Under the pieces are notes generated by a model. That model was given only the letters and a program-made list of their open reading frames with translations. It searched no databases and was not told where the DNA came from. A DNA stretch of 34,065 bases. Source: an uncultured Granulosicoccaceae bacterium. Lineage in GTDB: Bacteria > Pseudomonadota > Gammaproteobacteria > Granulosicoccales > Granulosicoccaceae. The first letter of the stretch is position 1. Each line of letters starts with the position of its first letter. Shown here in pieces: positions 1 to 7,548 of the stretch. Location of the stretch: contig CALJAA010000184.1 of the NCBI GenBank assembly GCA_938028465.1, forward strand, positions 1-34,065, written 5' to 3'. Position numbers and translations under genes: made by a program.

Positions 1-1023
1 CGCTATGGCGACAAAACCGGCGAGTTTGTAGGCGGCTTGGTAACAGAAGGCGCATCAATTATTCGAGGCTTTGTCGCTGAGCACGATATTGATTGCGACC
101 TGAAGCAAGGCAATATTTTTGCAGCCTTCAACCCTAAACAAATGAAAGAACTTGAAGCCAAGAAAATACTTTGGGAACGCTATGGTATGACTGATCACGA
201 GATGCTGGATCGTGCTGGTATGCAAAGGCACATTGGCAGTGATCGTTATCTAGGGGGCATGATGGATCACTCAGGCGGCCATATACACCCACTTAATCTA
301 GCGCTAGGTGAAGCTGCGGCACTACGAACAAAAGGCGCAACGGTTTTAGAAGAGACTCGACTAGTAAGTGTGGAAGACAACAGCGGCAAGCCCGTTGTGG
401 TTACAGAAAAAGGCCGCATAACTTGCAACACCCTAGTGCTGTGTGGAAACGCTTATCTTGGTTCTGCCGTACCAAAATTAGCAGCCCGTGTGATGCCTGT
501 ATCCACACAAGTCATGGCGACTGAACCACTAGGTGATGCACTTGCAAACGAACTATTACCTACCGATGTGTGCGTTGAGGATGTGAGGTACATACTCGAC
601 TACTATCGCTTATCCGCTGACAAACGTTTGTTGTTTGGAGGCGGTACAGTTTATGGTGGCACTGACCCCAGCGATATCAAGGGCAAGCTACGCCCAGCAA
701 TGTTAAAAGTATTTCCGCAATTGCAAAATACAAAAATTGACTACGCTTGGAGTGGCAACTTTGCCTTATCTTATTCACGTGTACCGCAGATGGGCCGCCT
801 TAATGACAACACCTACTATGCGATGGGTTACAGCGGGCATGGCGTTACCGGATCCCATTTGTTTGGCCGCATTTTGTCCGAAGCGATTGGTGGTGATACC
901 ACGCGATTTGATCGGTTTGCTCAATTACCGTGGCATGCGTTTCCTGGCGGACAACGATTTAGAGCGCAATACTCCACTATTGGCTCATGGTGGTACGGTT
1001 TTCGTGACAAAGTTGGCTTATGA
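1..1023 (+). CDS. FAD-dependent oxidoreductase, PuuB-like (5' end cut by window edge)
   Basis: This is probably a DAO-family flavoprotein of the gamma-glutamylputrescine oxidase (PuuB) type, which oxidises the free amine of a gamma-glutamylated amine to an aldehyde. The frame is open from base 1 to a TGA at 1021-1023, giving 340 visible residues; a TTG at 37 is internal and is not the start. The protein aligns by eye along its whole length with the oxidase at 3180-4472. Shared blocks include GGHIHPLNLA, ATEPLG, YYRLSAD, RLLFGGG, VFPQL and YSGHGV. By that alignment about 95 N-terminal residues, including the Rossmann GxGxxG motif, lie outside the window. The amidotransferase and PuuA-like ligase follow on the same strand. 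The amine substrate cannot be told from sequence. Confidence 0.85.
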   Translation, partial: RYGDKTGEFVGGLVTEGASIIRGFVAEHDIDCDLKQGNIFAAFNPKQMKELEAKKILWERYGMTDHEMLDRAGMQRHIGSDRYLGGMMDHSGGHIHPLNLALGEAAALRTKGATVLEETRLVSVEDNSGKPVVVTEKGRITCNTLVLCGNAYLGSAVPKLAARVMPVSTQVMATEPLGDALANELLPTDVCVEDVRYILDYYRLSADKRLLFGGGTVYGGTDPSDIKGKLRPAMLKVFPQLQNTKIDYAWSGNFALSYSRVPQMGRLNDNTYYAMGYSGHGVTGSHLFGRILSEAIGGDTTRFDRFAQLPWHAFPGGQRFRAQYSTIGSWWYGFRDKVGL

Positions 1024-1036
1024 GTTGGCATATTGA

Positions 1037-1053
1037 GCCGTTGCTTTAACGGC
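1037..1053 (+). terminator. Short hairpin after the first oxidase gene
   Basis: GCCGTT at 1037-1042 pairs perfectly with AACGGC at 1048-1053 across a 5-base loop, 14 bases after the stop codon. No T-run follows, so it is not a textbook intrinsic terminator. It may be a weak terminator or an RNA-stabilising hairpin. A TATACT at 1069-1074 just downstream could be the -10 box of a promoter for the amidotransferase gene, but no good -35 box is visible. Confidence 0.3.
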
Positions 1054-1082
1054 GCTCTAACCGGCCGCTATACTAAAGACAC

Positions 1083-1805
1083 ATGACGCAATCAAACAGT
1101 ACAATGTCAGACAAGAAAAGCCTAGGCATATTAGTGTGCGGCCACTCGCCCGAAGAAATGGTTGAGCTACACGGCAACTACGGCAATCGGTTTCAGCAGT
1201 TTCTCGGGTTGGACAGCTTCGACTATCAAGTTTACTTTGTTGTAGACAACCAATTCCCTGACAACATACAAGCGGCTGATGCCTGGTTACTCACTGGTTC
1301 AAAACATGGTGTGTACGAAGATCACGTTTGGATTGCACCACTTGAACAGTTTGTTAGAGATGCCTATGCAGCGAACATCCCACTTGTCGGTATTTGCTTT
1401 GGTCATCAACTACTCGCCCAAGCTTTAGGCGGCAAGGTAGAAAAGTTTGATGGCGGCTGGGCAACGGGTCGAATGGAATACCAAATGGATGAAAATGTGG
1501 TCGGCCTCAGCGAAGCTGCTGTTCTGGCTTGGCATCAGGATCAAGTTGTCGAGCTGCCACCGGAGGCAACCGTTGTTGGGTCTAACGAATTTTGTCAGTA
1601 TGCCGCCTTAGCTTATGGTGATGGCAAAGCATTAAGCCTTCAGCCTCACCCTGAGTTTGACGACGGATTTGTTAGCGACTTAGTTAAAACACGCGGCCAA
1701 ACAATACCTGAAAAAAATCGCGAATACGCCTCAAACTCACTTGGCAAACCATTGTCAAACGAAGCGATAGCAGCCACCTTACGTAAATTTTTAGCACGGT
1801 CATAA
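1083..1805 (+). CDS. Class I glutamine amidotransferase (GuaA-type GATase1 domain)
   Basis: This is a stand-alone class I glutamine amidotransferase-fold protein of 240 residues. The nucleophile elbow is GICFGHQ with Cys105, and the His-Glu pair of the triad is in QPHPEF (His189, Glu191), so the triad is intact. The style is that of the GMP-synthase amidotransferase domain (COG0518), not of E. coli PuuD. Lying between two PuuB-like oxidases and next to a PuuA-like ligase, it probably hydrolyses the gamma-glutamyl bond of a pathway intermediate, the job PuuD does in E. coli. That role is inferred from context only. The start is uncertain: ATG 1083 gives 240 residues, while ATG 1104 (MSDKKSLGIL) begins directly at the first conserved strand. 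Neither has a clear Shine-Dalgarno sequence. Confidence 0.85.
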   Translation: MTQSNSTMSDKKSLGILVCGHSPEEMVELHGNYGNRFQQFLGLDSFDYQVYFVVDNQFPDNIQAADAWLLTGSKHGVYEDHVWIAPLEQFVRDAYAANIPLVGICFGHQLLAQALGGKVEKFDGGWATGRMEYQMDENVVGLSEAAVLAWHQDQVVELPPEATVVGSNEFCQYAALAYGDGKALSLQPHPEFDDGFVSDLVKTRGQTIPEKNREYASNSLGKPLSNEAIAATLRKFLARS

Positions 1806-1806
1806 C

Positions 1807-3177
1807 ATGTCAAACACTAACGATTGGAAAGCCGACTTACCCCCTGCCTTTATCGAATGGCTAGGAACTCGTCGTGTAGATGATGTCGAATGTATCGTTG
1901 CCGATATCGCGGGCATGTCTCGCGGCAAAGCGATGCCTGCCAAAAAATTTGCACGCGCAGAAGCTATGTATCTTCCTGTATCTATTTACTTTCAAACCAT
2001 CAATGGCAGTTATGCCGACCTTGATGACATGGAAAACCAATGGACTGAGGCTGACTTAGTACTAAAACCAGACTTTGCTGCTGCCACCGCTGTGCCTTGG
2101 TCTGATGATGTCACTTTGCAAGTAGTACATGATGCCTACTATCAAGACGGCACGCCTGTTCCGTTCTCTCCACGCAACTTACTTAAGTCAATAGTGAACA
2201 AATACGCAGAGCTAGGCCTAAAACCAGTTGTTGCACCGGAACTAGAATTTTACCTAACCAAACCAAACACCAACCCTGACTATGCTGTGGAACCCCCTAT
2301 CGGCCGCACTGGCAGACAAGGTGTTGCCCACCAGGCATACAGCATTAGTGCTATCGAAGAATACGGCACTGTTATCGATGACATCTACGACTTTGCAGAA
2401 GCGCAAGGTTTTGAAATTGATACGATCATTCAAGAAAGCGGCGCAGGTCAAATAGAAATCAACTTGCAACATGGCGATCCTATCGCGCTAGCTGATCAAG
2501 TGTTTTTTTATAAGCGCAGCATACGAGAAGCCGCACTTAAAAACGATTGCTTCGCGACGTTTATGGCAAAGCCTATGCAAAACCAACCCGGCAGTGCCAT
2601 GCACATACACCAAAGCGTGATATCAACAAAGACCGGTAAAAACGTTTTTAACGATGAAAACGACCAACCCACTGACAAGTTTTTTGGGTTTCTCGCAGGT
2701 CAACAAAACTACTTACCCGCCGTATTCTGCATACTCGCACCCTACGTAAACTCTTACCGCCGCTTTGTGCGTGACGACGCTGCGCCGATAAACTTAGAGT
2801 GGGATTACGATAACCGCACAACTGGTTTACGTGTGCCGTTATCATCACCTCAAAGCCGCCGTGTTGAAAATCGAATTGTTGGAATGGATTGCAACCCGTA
2901 TCTAGCTATTGCTGCAAGCCTGGCTTGCGGATTACTGGGTATGCAAGAAAACGCTAAACCTCGTGATGCACTAGCAAGTGATGCTTATTCCCTACCCCAC
3001 GAGCTACCGCGTGGCTTACACGAAGCGCTGGATTTGTTCGAGCAATGTCAGCCCATTCAAGACATTTTAGGCAAACCGTTTTGCAACCTTTACACCGCTA
3101 TCAAGATGCATGAGTCCGAGGCATTTTTAGAAGTAATCAGCCCCTGGGAGCGAGAGCACCTACTGCTTAATGTATAA
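1807..3177 (+). CDS. Glutamine synthetase family ligase, PuuA-like (gamma-glutamylamine synthetase)
   Basis: This 456-residue protein has the length and layout of PuuA-type glutamine synthetase relatives, which join glutamate to an amine with ATP. The N-terminal beta-grasp region contains VADIAGMSRGKAMPAKKF. The catalytic domain contains the substrate and metal segments APELEFYL, ESGAGQIEINLQHGDP and SAMHIHQSV, then the arginine-bearing strands near NRTTGLRVP and RRVENRI. The ATG lies one base after the amidotransferase stop, and the next oxidase starts two bases after this stop, so the three are surely cotranscribed. In E. coli PuuA makes gamma-glutamylputrescine. Here the amine could be putrescine, another polyamine or a monoamine such as ethanolamine or isopropylamine. 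It is unlikely to be the assimilatory GlnA, because it lacks the typical adenylylation-site context and sits in a catabolic cluster. Confidence 0.88.
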   Translation: MSNTNDWKADLPPAFIEWLGTRRVDDVECIVADIAGMSRGKAMPAKKFARAEAMYLPVSIYFQTINGSYADLDDMENQWTEADLVLKPDFAAATAVPWSDDVTLQVVHDAYYQDGTPVPFSPRNLLKSIVNKYAELGLKPVVAPELEFYLTKPNTNPDYAVEPPIGRTGRQGVAHQAYSISAIEEYGTVIDDIYDFAEAQGFEIDTIIQESGAGQIEINLQHGDPIALADQVFFYKRSIREAALKNDCFATFMAKPMQNQPGSAMHIHQSVISTKTGKNVFNDENDQPTDKFFGFLAGQQNYLPAVFCILAPYVNSYRRFVRDDAAPINLEWDYDNRTTGLRVPLSSPQSRRVENRIVGMDCNPYLAIAASLACGLLGMQENAKPRDALASDAYSLPHELPRGLHEALDLFEQCQPIQDILGKPFCNLYTAIKMHESEAFLEVISPWEREHLLLNV

Positions 3178-3179
3178 CC

Positions 3180-4472
3180 ATGCATTTATTACACGCTAAC
3201 GATTCTGTCGGCCAGCATGCGCAGTCGTGGTACAACGCCACGACTCAACACCAACACTACCCACAACTTCAATCCCCGATAGACGCAGAAGTTTGCGTTA
3301 TTGGAGGTGGATACACGGGCCTCGGAGCGGCACTTCATTTGGCGCAAGCAGGTGTGAATGTAGTCTTGCTGGAAGCTCACCGTGTTGGATGGGGAGCGTC
3401 AGGACGCAACGGTGGACAGCTGGGTACTGGCTTTAACTTGCACCAAGACACGCTAGAAAAACAGCTCGGCAAACCACAAGCGATGAAACTGTGGCAATTT
3501 TGTGAAGACGCTAAAACGAACATTCAAACGATCTGCCAACAATACGATATTGATATCGAGTACGCACCGGGTGTTGTCAGTGCGTTGCACCGGAAACGTT
3601 TTGTTGCTGAGCATCACGCTTATTGCAACAAACTACGCGATGATTATGGCTACGAACAAGTAGAAACATTGGATAAATCACAACTGGAAGCACACGTGAA
3701 TAGCCCGCGCTATTTTGGTGGGTCGATCGATCATGGCGCAGGGCACATACACCCATTAAAACTTGCCCATGGTTTAGCAAAGGCAGCAACGCAAGCTGGT
3801 GCATCAATATACGAGCTCAGCCAAGTCAAAAGCATCGACTATCAATCAGGCAATATCACCACACTGCAGGCCAAAATCAACGCTAAGCACATTATTTTAG
3901 CCTGCAACGGATACATCGACGAACTCGACCCAAAATTTTCAAAGCGAGTGTTCCCAATCAATAATTTTATGCTGGCCACCGAACCATTAGGTGAGCGCGC
4001 CTTGGAGCTACTCCCTTCCAACAGCGCTGTCGCCGATTCCAAGTATGTAGTTAATTACTATCGCTTATCAAAAGATGGTCGGTTGCTATTTGGTGGTGGC
4101 GAAAACTATGGCTATAAGTTTCCAGTTGATATGGCCCGCACCGTCAAACGCGCAATGCTGAGCGTGTTTCCGCAATTGCATGACTGTAAAATCGACTACA
4201 CCTGGGGTGGCACACTAGCTATCACAGCTAATCGATTGCCAGTTGTTAGACAGGTAAACGAACGCTGTTTTGCCGCGGGCGGCTACTCTGGGCACGGTGT
4301 TGCGCTGTCGTCTATGACAGGACGAGCGATGGCAAATGCCATTTTGGGTGATTCCAGTACACTAAAATTGCTGGAAACTTTGCCAAATCGGCCCTTTCCT
4401 GGAGGCCCCAAATTACGTCCAGCACTGCAAGCAATGGCCATGACAGCCGCCAAAACACTGGATTTCTTCTAA
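3180..4472 (+). CDS. FAD-dependent oxidoreductase, PuuB-like
   Basis: This 430-residue DAO-fold flavoenzyme probably oxidises gamma-glutamylated amines. The FAD-binding dinucleotide motif VIGGGYTGLGAALHLAQAG is at about residues 40-58, followed by the second FAD motif GWGASGRNGGQLG. The C-terminal part has RLLFGGGENYG and GGYSGHGVALS, which normally line the flavin site. The ATG is two bases after the ligase stop. It is a paralogue of the truncated oxidase at the window start, so the cluster carries two oxidases of one family. No aldehyde dehydrogenase (PuuC) or transaminase is visible here; if the pathway is complete, that step is encoded upstream of the window or elsewhere. Confidence 0.9.
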   Translation: MHLLHANDSVGQHAQSWYNATTQHQHYPQLQSPIDAEVCVIGGGYTGLGAALHLAQAGVNVVLLEAHRVGWGASGRNGGQLGTGFNLHQDTLEKQLGKPQAMKLWQFCEDAKTNIQTICQQYDIDIEYAPGVVSALHRKRFVAEHHAYCNKLRDDYGYEQVETLDKSQLEAHVNSPRYFGGSIDHGAGHIHPLKLAHGLAKAATQAGASIYELSQVKSIDYQSGNITTLQAKINAKHIILACNGYIDELDPKFSKRVFPINNFMLATEPLGERALELLPSNSAVADSKYVVNYYRLSKDGRLLFGGGENYGYKFPVDMARTVKRAMLSVFPQLHDCKIDYTWGGTLAITANRLPVVRQVNERCFAAGGYSGHGVALSSMTGRAMANAILGDSSTLKLLETLPNRPFPGGPKLRPALQAMAMTAAKTLDFF

Positions 4473-4493
4473 ATTTGGGTATTTAAACCCGTC

Positions 4494-4529
4494 TTATCCC
4501 TCATTTTTCACTTGTGCAAGTGGGGATAA
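4494..4529 (+). other. Imperfect inverted repeat in the oxidase-LysM intergenic region
   Basis: TTATCCC at 4494-4500 pairs with GGGATAA at 4523-4529. Inside it, CACTTG (4509-4514) pairs with CAAGTG (4517-4522) across a 2-base loop. An unpaired 8-base segment, TCATTTTT, lies on the left side. It sits 21 bases after the oxidase stop and about 85 bases before the LysM gene. It could end the amine cluster transcript or bind a regulator. No T-run follows on the + strand. Confidence 0.35.
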
Positions 4530-4615
4530 TCGCAAAAAATAGACTGACTTCTATACCCGGATTAAATGTCCCGGTATGATGCGTCAACTAATCGTCAAAG
4601 GAGCCTCCAGAGCTC

Positions 4616-5023
4616 ATGATTCAGAAAACAGATTTATTGATTTTGGTACTAGCAACTGCAGGCTTGTCTGTGGGCATCTATCGCTGGCACGAAAGTACGC
4701 AAAACGTCAGCGCCGTCACGATTCCTGCCAGCAGCACGGTTGTAATTCCTCAGCCTGAGATGCCGCCAGAACCAAAGGTCGTTAAGGTAACCGCACCAGC
4801 CAACGAAACTGAAATCGTTGTGGCAGAGCAAATCGAGGAAGTTCATTCAAGTGAACCAGCCCAAGAACAATTTTTGGAACACGTTGTTCGCAGTGGCGAT
4901 GTACTGTCAAGAATCGCAGTAAAGTATCAAACAGATGTGTCCACTCTCCAGCGTTTAAATCGTATGAACGGAACTGAAATTTATCCCGGACAAACTTTGA
5001 TTTACCCTAGCAAAGCAAATTAA
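4616..5023 (+). CDS. Small membrane-anchored LysM-domain protein
   Basis: This is a 135-residue protein. Residues about 6-22 (LLILVLATAGLSVGIYR) form an uncleaved signal anchor or signal peptide. A proline- and glutamate-rich linker follows to about residue 85. A single C-terminal LysM domain occupies about residues 89-132 (HVVRSGDVLSRIAVKYQ, then the LNRMNG and IYPGQTL segments). LysM binds N-acetylglucosamine in peptidoglycan, so the protein probably sits in the periplasm, tethered to the inner membrane and touching the wall. The start is supported by AAAGGAG at 4597-4603, 12 bases before the ATG. There is no catalytic domain. Its partner is unknown, and it lies alone between the amine cluster and a convergent transporter gene. 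Confidence 0.8.
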   Translation: MIQKTDLLILVLATAGLSVGIYRWHESTQNVSAVTIPASSTVVIPQPEMPPEPKVVKVTAPANETEIVVAEQIEEVHSSEPAQEQFLEHVVRSGDVLSRIAVKYQTDVSTLQRLNRMNGTEIYPGQTLIYPSKAN

Positions 5024-5046
5024 TCACGCTAGCTCACTACCAAGCT

Positions 5047-5089
5047 GAAACCCGTTAAGTACTTTCAATCAATTCGACTAACGGGTTTC
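5047..5089. terminator. Inverted repeat between convergent LysM and MFS genes, probable bidirectional terminator
   Basis: GAAACCCGTTA (5047-5057) is perfectly complementary to TAACGGGTTTC (5079-5089), an 11-bp stem with a 21-base loop. The right arm covers the stop codon and last codons of the MFS gene on the - strand, and the left arm lies 23 bases after the LysM stop. The short AAA/TTT ends of the stem are the only U-like tract. The position between convergent genes favours a terminator that works in both directions. Confidence 0.55.
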
Positions 5090-6277
5090 ACTATTGAGCG
5101 CATAGCCAAACAGGCATATCAGCCCTGCTATCGTTATCACAACAAACATCCAGACATCTCCGTACGGCAATATTATTCCTAGCAATAGGCTCGCGATTAC
5201 GCCAAAACCAATTTGCAAGCTACCCGCTACGCCAGAAGCGGTTGCAGACAGTTCAGGCTTCACACTCATCGCAGCTGACAACATATTCGGTAGCGTCGCG
5301 CCATTAGAAAAGGCCACCAAGCACATCGGCACAAACAATGCCGCTGCATGAGTCGTGGCAGAGAATACCCAGAAGGCTACTACCGCAACAAAGAACGGGA
5401 TCAAACCCAGACGTATCATTTTATCCCCACCCAATTGTTGTGAGAAACGACCCGCCACCAAATTACCAGACATGTATCCAATCGCTACAACAATAAACCA
5501 GCGACCGTATAGCGTAGCGCTGTACCCACGACTCTCCATCACAACAAAAGGCGCGGCTGCAAGAAAACAGTAGTACACGCCGACCGAGCCCGTCATCATC
5601 AAAATATAAATGACAAACTCACGCTCGGATAGCAGCGTGACCGCCGATCGAATCCATGACAGCGGCACTTGCTCAGTTGTTGTTTGCGGTAAGGTCTCAT
5701 GCTGAAATCGCCAAGCTAGCAGGCTTAACAAAAAACCAAAGATTGCCAAACCCACGTACAGCAGTCGCCAATTAAGATTATCGGTAACCCAGCCGCCTAT
5801 CGCTGGGCCAAACAAGGGCGCGATCATCATAGCGGTGGTCATGTATCCAATAACACTGGCAGCACGATCGCGGGGGTAGACGTCACGCACAATGGTGCGC
5901 GGAATAAACATGCACGTGGATGCACCAAACCCTTGTATAAACCGTCCCAACAACAACCACTCAATCGCGGGTGCAGTGGCACAAATAACGCCACCCAATG
6001 AAAATACCATCAAGCTACCAATCAATACTGGGCGCCTACCCCACGTATCGGCTGCGTGGCCTAAGGTCAATTGCCCCAATAGTGATGCGATAAGAAACAC
6101 TGTTAAGACTAACTGAGCCAAGGAGTAGCTTGTTTGCAGATCCACCATCACCGCGGTGTTAGCTGGGAGCACGCCATTGAGAACGAATGGACCAATAGCG
6201 GATACCGCAATTAATAGCGCGATCGGTGGTAGAAGCATCGGGTTCGATGCTGACGAATCTAGATTGGCATTTTGCAT
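5078..6277 (-). CDS. MFS drug exporter, Bcr/CflA family
   Basis: This 399-residue inner-membrane protein has about twelve hydrophobic segments. It carries the Bcr/CflA-type motif A after helix 2 (GHAADTWGRRPVLIGS) and the helix 4-5 region GRFIQGFGASTCMFIPRTIV, then APLFGPAIGGW (motif C-like). Family members are proton-driven exporters of drugs, sulfonamides or small metabolites. It starts at ATG 6277, four bases after the stop of the upstream BenE-type gene, so the two form an operon. The substrate is unknown. The pairing with a BenE-type importer hints at handling of aromatic or weak-acid compounds, but that is only contextual. Confidence 0.88.
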   Translation of the reverse strand: MQNANLDSSASNPMLLPPIALLIAVSAIGPFVLNGVLPANTAVMVDLQTSYSLAQLVLTVFLIASLLGQLTLGHAADTWGRRPVLIGSLMVFSLGGVICATAPAIEWLLLGRFIQGFGASTCMFIPRTIVRDVYPRDRAASVIGYMTTAMMIAPLFGPAIGGWVTDNLNWRLLYVGLAIFGFLLSLLAWRFQHETLPQTTTEQVPLSWIRSAVTLLSEREFVIYILMMTGSVGVYYCFLAAAPFVVMESRGYSATLYGRWFIVVAIGYMSGNLVAGRFSQQLGGDKMIRLGLIPFFVAVVAFWVFSATTHAAALFVPMCLVAFSNGATLPNMLSAAMSVKPELSATASGVAGSLQIGFGVIASLLLGIILPYGDVWMFVVITIAGLICLFGYALNSETR

Positions 6278-6281
6278 CGCG

Positions 6282-7475
6282 TCAGGCCAACCGCCATCTC
6301 GTAAAGGTAAGCATTACAGAGCCTGCGACTAAGCCCCAAAATGCGCCACCGATGCCAGCAAGCGTGACGCCCGAGGCTGCTAATAAAAAAGTAACCGCAG
6401 CGGCTTCTCGTTCTTCGACATTTTTAAAGGCAGCAAATAAAGAACCACTAAATGCGCTAATCAGTGCTAAGCCTGCAATGGCTTCAATCAACACCGTGGG
6501 CACGAGTGTCATTGTGTACGTAACAGCGCCAGCCAACACACCAAATAAAATATAAGCAAACCCTGCTACTAATGACGCCCAGTATCGACGTGAAGCATCT
6601 GCGTGCGCGTCCTCCCCTGCACACATGGCGGCAGTAATTGCAGCCAGATTGACGGCATGGGAACCAAACGGTGCCCCGATAAGCGAGGCCAAGCCGGTAA
6701 CTGTTAGTAAGGGCCCCGCCTTGGATTCGAAATTGTTAGCACGCAACACCGCGATACCCGGAACATTTTGCGAGGCCATCGTGACGATAAAAAGTGGGAA
6801 GGCAATGCTGATAACTGCACTAAAGGTGAATACTGGCTTTATGAGTAATACAGGCGGAACGAGTGACTGCGTTAGCTGCGTTTGGAAATCTGCCGGTAAA
6901 CCGACTTTCATAATTAATAAGGCAAACAAAACAAGTAACGCTGCAGGCACCGAATACAAGCGGTAAAACTGCGCAACAATCCACCACGTGAGTAACACTG
7001 GCAAGGCCAGTGTCCAATCAAACACCAATGCCTTAGCGGGCGCTAAACAGATCACCAATAAAATGCCTGCCAACATGGCATTTGCAAGACTTGCTGGTAT
7101 CGCCTCAATTGCCCGACCTAGTGGCCTATACAAGCCACAAAGCAGTAGCATCACAGCGCACACGATAAAGGCGCCCACAGCCTCGTTAAAGCTACTCAGC
7201 ACTGCACCAGAAGAAATTAATAACACAGCACCGGGGGTAGACCATGCCACGCTGATCGGCATACGCGTACGCAAGCTCAACACAATGCCACCCACGCCCA
7301 TTGCAACGGAGGCGGCTAACAATGATGCGGCTGCTTGCTCATCACTTGCACCAGCGGCACGAAACCCTTGCAAAACGATAGCGAAAGACCCAGTAAAACC
7401 AACAATTGCAACCAACAAACCCATTATTAGGCTCTGCATGGAGAAATCAGCGAAGATTGATCTAGCGCGGGCCAT
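6282..7475 (-). CDS. BenE family transporter (benzoate/H+ symporter-like)
   Basis: This 397-residue polytopic membrane protein belongs to the BenE family, whose founding member imports benzoate with protons. Family-like segments include the N-terminal GFTGSFAIVLQG, RMPISVAWSTPGAVLL in the first half and GAPFGSHAVNLAAITAAMCAG in the second half; these probably correspond to the two re-entrant regions of the UraA-like fold. No benzoate catabolic genes (benABCD, cat) are nearby, so benzoate as substrate is not shown. E. coli YdcO is a similar BenE member without known substrate. The gene is divergent from purD, with 73 bases between their starts, and is followed by the MFS exporter. Confidence 0.88.
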   Translation of the reverse strand: MARARSIFADFSMQSLIMGLLVAIVGFTGSFAIVLQGFRAAGASDEQAAASLLAASVAMGVGGIVLSLRTRMPISVAWSTPGAVLLISSGAVLSSFNEAVGAFIVCAVMLLLCGLYRPLGRAIEAIPASLANAMLAGILLVICLAPAKALVFDWTLALPVLLTWWIVAQFYRLYSVPAALLVLFALLIMKVGLPADFQTQLTQSLVPPVLLIKPVFTFSAVISIAFPLFIVTMASQNVPGIAVLRANNFESKAGPLLTVTGLASLIGAPFGSHAVNLAAITAAMCAGEDAHADASRRYWASLVAGFAYILFGVLAGAVTYTMTLVPTVLIEAIAGLALISAFSGSLFAAFKNVEEREAAAVTFLLAASGVTLAGIGGAFWGLVAGSVMLTFTRWRLA

Positions 7476-7548
7476 CTACTTACCGAATAGGATGTCAGAT
7501 TCAGTAGAATAGCCGAATCGAAACAACAACGGTCAAGCGATAAGCGCA
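7476..7548. promoter_or_regulatory. Divergent promoter interval benE-type gene / purD
   Basis: These 73 bases must hold the promoters of both divergent genes. On the + strand a TAGAAT at 7505-7510 is a plausible -10 box for purD. No convincing -35 box at 16-18 bases and no clear PurR-type palindrome are seen. Confidence 0.3.

Noticed and set aside
4494-4529. Canonical intrinsic terminator for the amine cluster
   Set aside because: The hairpin is bulged and no T-run follows, so it is listed only as an inverted repeat.
6226-7512. Long open frames antisense to the BenE-type gene (up to 174 codons)
   Set aside because: They lie opposite a clear family gene, are rich in Asn, Thr, Ala and Pro as reverse complements of membrane codons, and match no family pattern.
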